From an uncultured Bacteroidales bacterium (lineage in GTDB: Bacteria; Bacteroidota; Bacteroidia; Bacteroidales; P3): DNA of 10,662 bases. Both the position numbers and the translations under genes were made by a program. Every line of letters starts with the position of its first letter. Within the stretch, counting starts at the first letter, position 1. The notes under the pieces are model-generated. The model saw only the letters and a list, made by a program, of their open reading frames with translations, ran no database searches and had not been told where the DNA came from. The stretch lies in contig CAMWQD010000021.1 of assembly GCA_947176325.1 (NCBI GenBank), positions 1 to 10,662 of the forward strand, written 5' to 3'. Shown piece after piece: positions 1 through 6,066 of the stretch.

Positions 1-87
1 AATCGGAAAATAGTGCAGTTTGGAGGCTCAAAAATCGGAAAATAGTGCAGTTTGGAGGCTCAAAAATCGGAAAATAGTGCAGTTTGG
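1..87. repeat. 32-bp tandem direct repeat, 2.7 copies, cut by window edge
   Basis: Two full 32-bp units (1-32 and 33-64) are followed by a partial third (65-87). The 23-bp part beginning AATCGGAAAATAGTGCAG is identical in all three, and the 9-bp linker AGGCTCAAA is identical in the two complete units. The array may continue upstream of the window. There are no unique spacers, so it is not a CRISPR array. It ends 20 bp past the stop codon of the minus-strand DUF2027-Smr gene and so could lie in that gene's 3' untranslated region. No convincing hairpin plus T-tract terminator is seen in it. Confidence 0.9.
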
Positions 88-107
88 TGCGGAGGACAAG
101 GGGGCGG

Positions 108-1307
108 TTAGGCTTTCAGGTAGACTTCGATGGCGCCGCGGCCGTAGCGGGTGACGGAGGCGTCCATGAAGTGCACGTCGGGGTATTGCTTGAGCCGCTT
201 CTCGATTTCGTGCTTGAGCGTGCCTTCGCCCACCCCGTGGATGAAGATGATTTTGGACAGCTTCTGTTCCATGGCCTGGTTGAGACAAGTCTCGAACACC
301 GCTATCTGTTTGGACAGATATTCCCGCTCCTCGATATTCCGGCATTCCAAACGCGTTTCCAGCAATTTCTCGATATGCAGGTCTACCTCGGCCGTGTCCT
401 TGGCTATCATATAGCGAGATAACGGATTGGTTTTGTTGGGCGTCTGCACCTTGCCCGCAGCGGAGCCCTCCCCATTGTCGCGCACGGGCTTTCCGTTGCG
501 TTCCTGAAAGGCGATGCCGTTCTCGGCCTCGTGCGCGGCGGCATCGAGCATGGGTATCAGCAACACTTTCTCGCGCATGAACACGGGCAACACATAGTTT
601 TCCGTCTGCGAGAGCTGCGCCGCCTTAATCTTGAACGTCTGCGAGAAAGGTTTGAGCCAAGTCTGACTTTTTTCCGTGCAGAACAGGCCTTGCAAGATGC
701 CTTCCGTCCAGAAGCCTATGTCCTCGCGGTTCACGCTCTCCACCAAGATGCGGGAGTAGGGCGGCACCGAGGCGAAATCCGTTCCGTAGAACGCTTCGGC
801 GCCTTTGGTGGCGAGGCTGTAGAGCAGGGTGTGGGGCGTGAAGTTGATGATGTGGAACTCGATGTCGCCGCGCAGCATGAATTGCTGGTCGACGGGAAGC
901 AGCCCGATATAGACGCCTTCCGGCTGCGGTTTCTTGCTCACGAAACCCCTTTGGAGCGGTTGGATGCGGAGGTCGGCGGGGTCTTCCTCGGCGGCAGGTG
1001 CCGGGGAGGAAGACGCGGCGGGCGTATCGTCTTCTTCCAGACCGTAGTCGGCCCACGTCTTGGGCGCGGGGGCTTTCTTGCGGTCTTCCTCCTTGGGCTC
1101 GGGATTGCCGTAGGTGGCCTTGCCCTCGTAGAACAGCCGTTCCGCCGCCGAAGCGGGTGCCTCTATCTTGATGAGATCGCCCGCCGCGTAGGGCAGTTCG
1201 AAACCGTCTACCGTAACGCCTAAGGTAGAAGGCCCTATGATTTTGGTAATCACGCCTTCGCCCATCTGATCCATGAACTTCACCTTGTCGCCTATCTGGA
1301 ATTTCAT
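108..1307 (-). CDS. DUF2027 and Smr domain protein
   Basis: A 399-residue cytosolic protein with no signal peptide. Residues 1-50 (MKFQIGDKVKFMDQMGEG...) form a small beta-rich module. Residues 70-118 are an acidic, Ala/Pro-rich linker. Residues 125-260 match the DUF2027 core typical of Bacteroidota. Residues 300-399 form a Smr (MutS2 C-terminal-like) domain, with VDLH at 308-311, the IHGVGEGTL signature at 356-364 and a late Gly-rich YGRGA at 388-392. Smr domains of MutS2 and related proteins bind or nick nucleic acid. No MutS ATPase or clamp domain is present, so this is a stand-alone Smr protein and its substrate is unknown. The ATG start is supported by a -7 box 27 bp upstream. The gene is divergent from the MbnP gene. 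Family assignment is firm; biochemical role is inference. Confidence 0.9.
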   Translation of the reverse strand: MKFQIGDKVKFMDQMGEGVITKIIGPSTLGVTVDGFELPYAAGDLIKIEAPASAAERLFYEGKATYGNPEPKEEDRKKAPAPKTWADYGLEEDDTPAASSSPAPAAEEDPADLRIQPLQRGFVSKKPQPEGVYIGLLPVDQQFMLRGDIEFHIINFTPHTLLYSLATKGAEAFYGTDFASVPPYSRILVESVNREDIGFWTEGILQGLFCTEKSQTWLKPFSQTFKIKAAQLSQTENYVLPVFMREKVLLIPMLDAAAHEAENGIAFQERNGKPVRDNGEGSAAGKVQTPNKTNPLSRYMIAKDTAEVDLHIEKLLETRLECRNIEEREYLSKQIAVFETCLNQAMEQKLSKIIFIHGVGEGTLKHEIEKRLKQYPDVHFMDASVTRYGRGAIEVYLKA

Positions 1308-1333
1308 AGCTGTGTTTTTTTAGAAAAACTACG

Positions 1334-1341
1334 CAAATATA
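1334..1341 (-). promoter_or_regulatory. Bacteroidota -7 box for the DUF2027-Smr gene
   Basis: Read on the minus strand the sequence is TATATTTG, a perfect match to the Bacteroidota primary-sigma -7 consensus TAnnTTTG. It lies 27 bp upstream of the ATG at 1307, which predicts a 5' untranslated region of about 20 nt. The expected TTG of the -33 element is not perfect: a TTC lies about 20 bp further upstream. Confidence 0.6.
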
Positions 1342-1342
1342 C

Positions 1343-1350
1343 TAACTTCG
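1343..1350 (+). promoter_or_regulatory. Putative -7 box for the MbnP gene
   Basis: TAACTTCG differs from TAnnTTTG by one base. It ends 4 bp before GTG 1355 and 7 bp before ATG 1358, so transcription would begin almost at the start codon and the mRNA would be leaderless or nearly so. No clear -33 TTG is present; a T-run lies at about the right distance (1315-1321). The box is only 1 bp away from the opposing box at 1334-1341. Confidence 0.45.
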
Positions 1351-1357
1351 CGGGGTG

Positions 1358-2152
1358 ATGACGAAATGGAGAAACATAGGTGTGTGTCTGCGGGCTCTGA
1401 GTGCCGGGCTGCTCGTGTTGTTGGGCGCGGTGGCCTGCAAGCCCGATGCCATGCAGAGCGAGATGCGTTTGCGGTTCACCTTTACCTTCGAGGGCGAGAG
1501 CCTGCGCATGGGGGAACGGACGTATGGCATTGCCTCGGGCGAGAGAATTGCGGTGAGCGACATCCGTTATTTCGTGTCGGACGTGGTTTTGGTGGATTAT
1601 GCGGGGCGGAGGGTGAAGTTTGAGGAGGACGACCGCAACGTGCACTATGTGAGTTCGGATTTGGAAGAAAGCCTCACGTGGCGTTCTTCGCGCAAGTTGC
1701 CCACGGGCGTATATGATTATGTGGAATTTGTATACGGACTGGATTCGGCGCGCAATGTGTCGCATGCGTTCCGAAATCCTCCCGAAAGCCTGATGTTTTG
1801 GCCGGAGGTGCTGGGCGGCGGCTATCATTACATGCAGATAAACGGTTATTGGGGCGATGCCGGTGAGACGGCCTGCACGAGACCTTTCGGCCTGCATACC
1901 GGCATCGGCACGGAGCAAGGGGAGGCGGGGAGCGTTCATTTCAGCAATGCGGTGAAGATTATTGATACCCTGCGGTTCTTTCTTGTGGAGGACGGGGACA
2001 AGACGCTGACTGTGAACATGGAGGTGGCCGAGTGGTTCCGCAATCCGCATGAATGGCATTTTTCGCAATACGGGGGCTCTGTGATGCAGAATCCCGAGGC
2101 GCAGAGGGTGTTGCGCGACAATGCGGCGGGTGTGTTTGAGGTGAGGGAGTGA
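1358..2152 (+). CDS. MbnP-family lipoprotein, partner of the di-heme enzyme
   Basis: Exported protein of 264 residues. A basic start (MTKWR) and hydrophobic segment lead to a lipobox-like GAVAC with Cys27, so it is probably a lipoprotein. The mature part has MbnP-family features: the beta-rich start MRLRFTFTFEGESL (36-49), VSDIRYFVSDVVLVD (66-80), GGYHYMQINGYWGD (154-167), FGLHTG (177-182) and a late EWFRNPHEWHF (225-235). Known for the family: MbnP from methanotrophs is matured by MbnH, which oxidises a Trp to kynurenine, and it has been linked to copper. Mature-part tryptophans here are W108, W148, W165, W226 and W233; which, if any, is modified cannot be told. A GTG at 1355 in frame is an alternative start. 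The next gene is MbnH-like, which supports the assignment. Physiological role in this organism is unknown. Confidence 0.8.
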   Translation: MTKWRNIGVCLRALSAGLLVLLGAVACKPDAMQSEMRLRFTFTFEGESLRMGERTYGIASGERIAVSDIRYFVSDVVLVDYAGRRVKFEEDDRNVHYVSSDLEESLTWRSSRKLPTGVYDYVEFVYGLDSARNVSHAFRNPPESLMFWPEVLGGGYHYMQINGYWGDAGETACTRPFGLHTGIGTEQGEAGSVHFSNAVKIIDTLRFFLVEDGDKTLTVNMEVAEWFRNPHEWHFSQYGGSVMQNPEAQRVLRDNAAGVFEVRE

Positions 2153-2180
2153 TATAAGGTATAGGGTATAAGGTAGAGGG
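2153..2180 (+). repeat. Heptamer array TATAAGG-like, 4 units
   Basis: Directly after the MbnP stop codon are four consecutive 7-bp units: TATAAGG, TATAGGG, TATAAGG, TAGAGGG. Viewed as 14-mers, the two halves differ at a single base. No coding function is evident. It is a short tandem repeat of the kind that can change copy number by slippage. Confidence 0.75.
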
Positions 2181-2212
2181 TGGGGTGCTAATCCGACGGC
2201 GAGCCTGTTGGT

Positions 2213-2240
2213 TTATTTACTATTTATTATTTACTATGAT
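2213..2240 (+). repeat. Heptamer array YTATTTA, 3-4 units, running into the MbnH start codon
   Basis: Units are TTATTTA, CTATTTA, TTATTTA and CTATGAT. The 10-mer TTATTTACTA recurs at 2213 and 2227, exactly 14 bp apart. The last unit contains the ATG at 2236 chosen for the MbnH-like gene. The array makes the region just 5' of this gene very AT-rich, in contrast with the surrounding GC-rich sequence. Confidence 0.7.
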
Positions 2241-3303
2241 GTTTGTACGGAGGAGAAAATACGGTTTTGCGTGGATGGGGATGGGCGCGGCGGCCTGTCT
2301 GGTGCTCTCCTGTCTTTGCGTTTCCTGCGGCGACCCCGTCGAAACAAGCTTCAATCCCGCCTACTTCGACCTGCCCGAAACCGCCTTTTTCCCCACCGAG
2401 ACCAATATCCCCGCCGACAACCGCCTTTGTGCGGAAGGCGTTGAATTGGGGCGGTATCTTTTCTACGACAACCGAATCGCCGCCACTTCCGACCATCCCG
2501 AGGGCGTGAGCTGTTCCGAATGTCACAGGCAGGCCGCCGCCTTCGACTGCGGTGCTGACAATCTGCGCTTTGTGCGCGGCGGCCTGCCTCTCCCGTTGCA
2601 GAACCTCGCCTACAACACCCGTGCGCTCGGCTGGAGCGGCACGGCGGTCTATCCCGCCACCACGCTCGAAGACTTCATCCGTCTCACGCTTGCCGACAGT
2701 GCCGAATTCGCGCTTCCTACCGACAGCATCATCGCTCATATCGCCGCCATTCCGCTCTATCCCAAGCTATACGAAGCCGCCTTCGGCACCCAAGACATCA
2801 CCCTCGACCGCACGGCGAAGGCACTCGCCCAGTTCGTGCGCACCCTCACTTCCACGCACAGCAAATTCGACCGCTATATGCGTGGGGAAGAGCGTCTTTC
2901 GGACGAGGAGATGCAGGGCTACGTGCTTTTCACCACCGAGGAGGGCGCCGACTGCTTCCACTGCCACGGCGGGGCGGGCAATGTGCTGTTTTCCACCTAT
3001 ATGTTGGCCGTGAACGGCCTCGATGAAAGCGATGTGCCCTACCGCATTCCCTCCCTGCGCAATATCGCGCACACGGCTCCCTATATGCACGATGGCCGTT
3101 TCGCCACCTTGGAGGAGGTGATAGACCGATACAGCGAGCATGTGTACGCCACCCCGCATATCAGCCCGCTCATGCACCATGCGGACGAGGGCGGCGTGCA
3201 GCTCACGCCCCGCGAGAAACAATGCCTGAAAGCCTTTCTGCTTACGTTGAGCGATGAGGATTTCATCACCAATCCCCGCTTTTCCAATCCTTTTACAAAA
3301 TGA
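2236..3303 (+). CDS. MbnH-like di-heme cytochrome c peroxidase family lipoprotein
   Basis: A 355-residue exported protein. A basic N-terminus (RRRKYGF) precedes a hydrophobic segment and the cysteine cluster LSCLCVSC, where Cys31 is the probable lipidation site. Two c-type heme motifs are present, CSECH at 93-97 and CFHCH at 240-244, followed by APYMHDGRF at 281-289. That last motif in bacterial di-heme peroxidases supplies a Met ligand to the C-terminal heme. This is the bacterial cytochrome c peroxidase/MauG/MbnH superfamily, and the preceding MbnP gene favours MbnH. MbnH uses peroxide to reach a bis-Fe(IV) state and oxidises Trp in MbnP. The frame is open from GTG 2185, but ATG 2236 (or 2239) gives a proper signal peptide. 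The 3' end overlaps the ABC-F gene by 4 bp (ATGA). Alternative: an ordinary cytochrome c peroxidase. Confidence 0.85.
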   Translation: MMFVRRRKYGFAWMGMGAAACLVLSCLCVSCGDPVETSFNPAYFDLPETAFFPTETNIPADNRLCAEGVELGRYLFYDNRIAATSDHPEGVSCSECHRQAAAFDCGADNLRFVRGGLPLPLQNLAYNTRALGWSGTAVYPATTLEDFIRLTLADSAEFALPTDSIIAHIAAIPLYPKLYEAAFGTQDITLDRTAKALAQFVRTLTSTHSKFDRYMRGEERLSDEEMQGYVLFTTEEGADCFHCHGGAGNVLFSTYMLAVNGLDESDVPYRIPSLRNIAHTAPYMHDGRFATLEEVIDRYSEHVYATPHISPLMHHADEGGVQLTPREKQCLKAFLLTLSDEDFITNPRFSNPFTK

Positions 3304-5201
3304 ACATCCTCTCCATAGAAAACCTTTCGAAAACCTACGGCGAGAAACAGCTTTTCTCCAACCTCACCTTCGGCTTGGAAAGAGGGGAGAAAGCCGCTTT
3401 GGTGGCCAAAAACGGCGCGGGCAAGACCACGCTTTTGCAGATTATCACGGGAAAAATCTTGCCCGATAGCGGCAAGGTGGTGTTGCATAAGGATATACGT
3501 GTGGATTTTCTGCCGCAGAATCCGCAGTTCGACCCCGAAGAAAGCGTGTTGGATTTTGTGTTTTCGGGGCATAATCCCTCCACCGAGGCCGCCCGGCGCT
3601 ACGAGCGTATCTTGTGGGACATAGAGCGCGAGAACACGCCCGAATTGCAGAAAATGCTGGCGGAGGCCACTTTGCAAATGGATCGTTTGCAGGCCTGGGA
3701 TCAGGAGGAAAGGGTGAAGGAGGTGCTTTCGCGTCTCAAGCTTCCCCGTACCGACCAAAAGATGAAGGAGTTGTCGGGAGGACAGCAGAAAAAGGCGGCT
3801 TTGGCGCGGGTGTTGATTGAGCAGGCCGATTTGCTTCTTATGGACGAGCCTACCAATCATTTGGATATGGAGATGACCGAGTGGCTGGAGGACTTTTTGC
3901 GGCGGCAGAAGCTTTCGCTTCTTTTGGTGACGCACGACCGCACGTTTTTGGATAATGTCTGCGAGAAGATTTATGAAATTGATCGCGGGAATTTGTATAA
4001 TTATAACGGCAACTACGCTTACTTCTTGGAAAAGAAGGCAGAAAGGGAGAGCATCGAGCGGGCCGAGGTGGAGAAGGCACGCAATATCTACCGCCGGGAG
4101 TTGGAGTGGATGCGGAGCACGCCTTCGGCGCGGGGCACCAAGGCGCGGGCGCGTAAGGACGCTTTCGAGGAGGTGAAGCAGAAAGCCTCCGTCCGTTTGG
4201 ACGAGCAGGTGCCCGAATTGAGCGTGCAGAGCCGTCGCTTGGGAAATAAGATATTGGAAGTCTATAATTTGAGCAAGGCTTACGAGGGGAAGAAACTTTT
4301 GGACGATTTCTCGTATATCTTCAAGAAAGGCGAGAAAATAGGTATCGTGGGCGCCAACGGCATCGGCAAGAGCACGTTTCTGGATATGATTACGGGCAAG
4401 GTGAAGCCCGATGCGGGGCGTGTGGTGGTGGGCGAGACCGTGCAGTTCGGGTATTACACGCAGGGGGGCCTGCCCATGCGCGAGGATATGCGGGTGATAG
4501 ATATCGTGAAGGAGGTGGCCGAGGTGGTGCGCATGCAGGACGGGCGTGAGATTTCGGCTTCGCAGTTCCTCACGTATTTTCAATTCGACCCCACCACGCA
4601 ATACAATTATTTCTCCAACCTGAGCGGGGGCGAGCGGCGGCGTCTGTATCTGCTGCGCACCTTGATGGCCAATCCCAACTTCCTGATTCTCGACGAGCCT
4701 ACCAACGACCTCGATGTCTATACCTTGATGCTGGTGGAGGATTTCTTGAAGCATTACGGGGGATGTCTGCTCATGGTGAGCCACGACCGCAGTTTCCTCG
4801 ATCATCTCGCCGACCATATCTTTGTGTTCGAGGGAGAAGGCAAGGTGAAGGATTGGTATGGCACCTACAGTGCGTATAAGAGCAAGAAGGCCGAGGAAGC
4901 GCGTACCGGGCAGAAGGGGGCGGCGGCGAGTTCGCAGAGCTCCGCGGTGAAGCCGCAGGAGAACCGTATGCCGGCGCAGAAGCCCAAGGCCACGTTCAAG
5001 CAACAACGGGAATATGCCGAACTTACCGAGAAGATAGCGCGTCTGGAGGCGGAAAAGGCCGAGGTGGAGGCCTTGCTTTCGGGGCAGGAGACCGACCCGG
5101 AGAAAATCGCCGACGCTTCCCGCCGTATCGCCGGCATCCTTTCCGAACTCGCCGCCGCCGAAGACCGCTGGCTCGAATTGTCGGAAGTGGTGGAAGGCTG
5201 A
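3300..5201 (+). CDS. ABC-F ATPase, Uup-like
   Basis: Soluble 633-residue protein with two ATPase domains and no membrane segment. Domain 1: Walker A AKNGAGKTT (36-44), signature LSGGQ (158-162), Walker B LLLMDEP (178-184), switch His212. Domain 2: Walker A GANGIGKST (351-359), signature LSGGE (441-445), Walker B FLILDEP (461-467), switch His495. The charged helical linker at about 241-305 corresponds to the P-site tether motif of ABC-F proteins. Residues 565-633 form a coiled coil like the Uup C-terminal domain, and length is close to that of E. coli Uup. ABC-F proteins act on ribosomes or ribosome assembly; some give antibiotic protection. Nothing here points to resistance. The first Walker A has Lys where Gly is more usual. 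ATG overlaps the MbnH stop codon, suggesting translational coupling. Confidence 0.93.
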   Translation: MNILSIENLSKTYGEKQLFSNLTFGLERGEKAALVAKNGAGKTTLLQIITGKILPDSGKVVLHKDIRVDFLPQNPQFDPEESVLDFVFSGHNPSTEAARRYERILWDIERENTPELQKMLAEATLQMDRLQAWDQEERVKEVLSRLKLPRTDQKMKELSGGQQKKAALARVLIEQADLLLMDEPTNHLDMEMTEWLEDFLRRQKLSLLLVTHDRTFLDNVCEKIYEIDRGNLYNYNGNYAYFLEKKAERESIERAEVEKARNIYRRELEWMRSTPSARGTKARARKDAFEEVKQKASVRLDEQVPELSVQSRRLGNKILEVYNLSKAYEGKKLLDDFSYIFKKGEKIGIVGANGIGKSTFLDMITGKVKPDAGRVVVGETVQFGYYTQGGLPMREDMRVIDIVKEVAEVVRMQDGREISASQFLTYFQFDPTTQYNYFSNLSGGERRRLYLLRTLMANPNFLILDEPTNDLDVYTLMLVEDFLKHYGGCLLMVSHDRSFLDHLADHIFVFEGEGKVKDWYGTYSAYKSKKAEEARTGQKGAAASSQSSAVKPQENRMPAQKPKATFKQQREYAELTEKIARLEAEKAEVEALLSGQETDPEKIADASRRIAGILSELAAAEDRWLELSEVVEG

Positions 5202-5211
5202 GAAAATTTAG

Positions 5212-5219
5212 TATCTTCG
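5212..5219 (+). promoter_or_regulatory. Putative -7 box for the bamD operon
   Basis: TATCTTCG differs from the Bacteroidota TAnnTTTG consensus by one base. It sits 4 bp before the bamD ATG, after an A/T-rich stretch that stands out from the GC-rich surroundings. A TGG near 5190 is at about the right distance for a degenerate -33 TTG. If used, it gives a leaderless or nearly leaderless mRNA. It closely resembles the box before the MbnP gene (both read TAnCTTCGCGG). Confidence 0.5.
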
Positions 5220-5223
5220 CGGA

Positions 5224-6051
5224 ATGAACGGGAAAAAGGGATTTCATAAACTCTTGAGGCGGGCGGCGGCCTTGTCGGTGGTAGCGTGGACGGTGGGTCT
5301 GACGTGCGGGTGCGCCTATCAGAAAGAGTACAATACGGTGCTGAAGCAGGGTACGGTGGAGCAGAAATACGACTTTGCCGTGCGTGCCTACGACAAGCAG
5401 GACTACAAGAAATCCATCAATCTTTTCGAGGAACTTTTGCCGTTCTTTCGCGGCAAGGATGCCGTGGAAGGGCTTCTCTTCAATCTGGCCTATTCCTATT
5501 TCTACGACAAGGATTATTATATGGCCTCCCACTATTTCCGCGCGTTGGCGCGGCAGTTTCCCAACGGGGAATATGTGGAGCGGGCTACGTATATGTCGGC
5601 CTACTGCAAGACCTTGGAGTCGCCCGACTATCGTTTGGATCAGACTGCCACACAGGAGGCTATCAAACAGTTGCAGCTGTATATCAACTACTATCCGGAC
5701 AGCCGCCGTGCCGACGAAGTGGCCCGTTTGATTGCGGAGATGCGGCAGAAGCTGGCGACCAAGGCGTTTCATATCGCCAAGATGTATTACCGTCGCAATC
5801 TGTATAATGCGGCGGGCATCTGCTACCGCAACTTCCTGAAAGACTATCCCGAATCGCCCGACCGCGCGGAGGCCATGTATCTGATGATACGCAGTCATTA
5901 CCTCTATGCCAAGAACAGTGTGGCTTCCATGCAGGCCGAGCGCTATCGCAGAGTGTTGGATGATTATGAACTTTTTATGCGCGTTTACGCTGATTCCCAA
6001 TACCGTGAGGATGTGGAAAAGTTAGTGGCGGAATCGCGGAAACATATTTAG
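5224..6051 (+). CDS. bamD: Outer-membrane protein assembly factor BamD
   Basis: A 275-residue lipoprotein of the BamD/YfiO family, a periplasmic TPR component of the BAM complex that folds beta-barrel proteins into the outer membrane. A basic N-terminus (KKGFHKLLRR) and hydrophobic segment end at the cluster LTCGC; Cys28 or Cys30 is the lipidated residue. After a short tether (EYNTVLKQG) come helical TPR-like repeats at about 46-77, 82-115, 116-160, 180-211 and 215-258, rich in the aromatic/Ala pattern of TPRs (for example FNLAYSYFYDKDYYMASHYF) and ending in YPDS or YPES turns. Length is normal for the family. It begins 22 bp after the ABC-F stop, behind its own promoter-like box. The next gene starts 15 bp after its stop, so the two are probably co-transcribed. 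Confidence 0.92.
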   Translation: MNGKKGFHKLLRRAAALSVVAWTVGLTCGCAYQKEYNTVLKQGTVEQKYDFAVRAYDKQDYKKSINLFEELLPFFRGKDAVEGLLFNLAYSYFYDKDYYMASHYFRALARQFPNGEYVERATYMSAYCKTLESPDYRLDQTATQEAIKQLQLYINYYPDSRRADEVARLIAEMRQKLATKAFHIAKMYYRRNLYNAAGICYRNFLKDYPESPDRAEAMYLMIRSHYLYAKNSVASMQAERYRRVLDDYELFMRVYADSQYREDVEKLVAESRKHI

Positions 6052-6066
6052 AAACGAAAAAGTATT

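Noticed and set aside
1..87. CRISPR array
   Set aside because: The repeat units abut directly with no variable spacers and no cas genes are present.
1304..2068. Minus-strand open frame opposite the MbnP gene
   Set aside because: It overlaps the promoter region and has His/Arg-rich antisense composition; the plus-strand MbnP-family frame has a signal peptide and family motifs.
2185..2235. GTG 2185 as the start of the di-heme protein
   Set aside because: It would place 17 extra residues, partly encoded by the heptamer array, in front of a signal peptide that is already complete from ATG 2236.
3081..5006. A 641-codon open frame on the minus strand opposite the di-heme and ABC-F genes
   Set aside because: It is rich in Leu, His and Arg with no recognisable domain, which is the usual look of the antisense frame of a GC-rich gene. 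The plus-strand ABC-F protein has every expected motif.
3300..5201. Antibiotic-resistance ABC-F gene
   Set aside because: The C-terminal coiled coil, the length and the housekeeping-like context fit the Uup type better, and nothing mobile surrounds it.
5023..6000. Minus-strand open frame opposite bamD
   Set aside because: No domain or promoter is visible and the composition is typical antisense; BamD on the plus strand explains the region.
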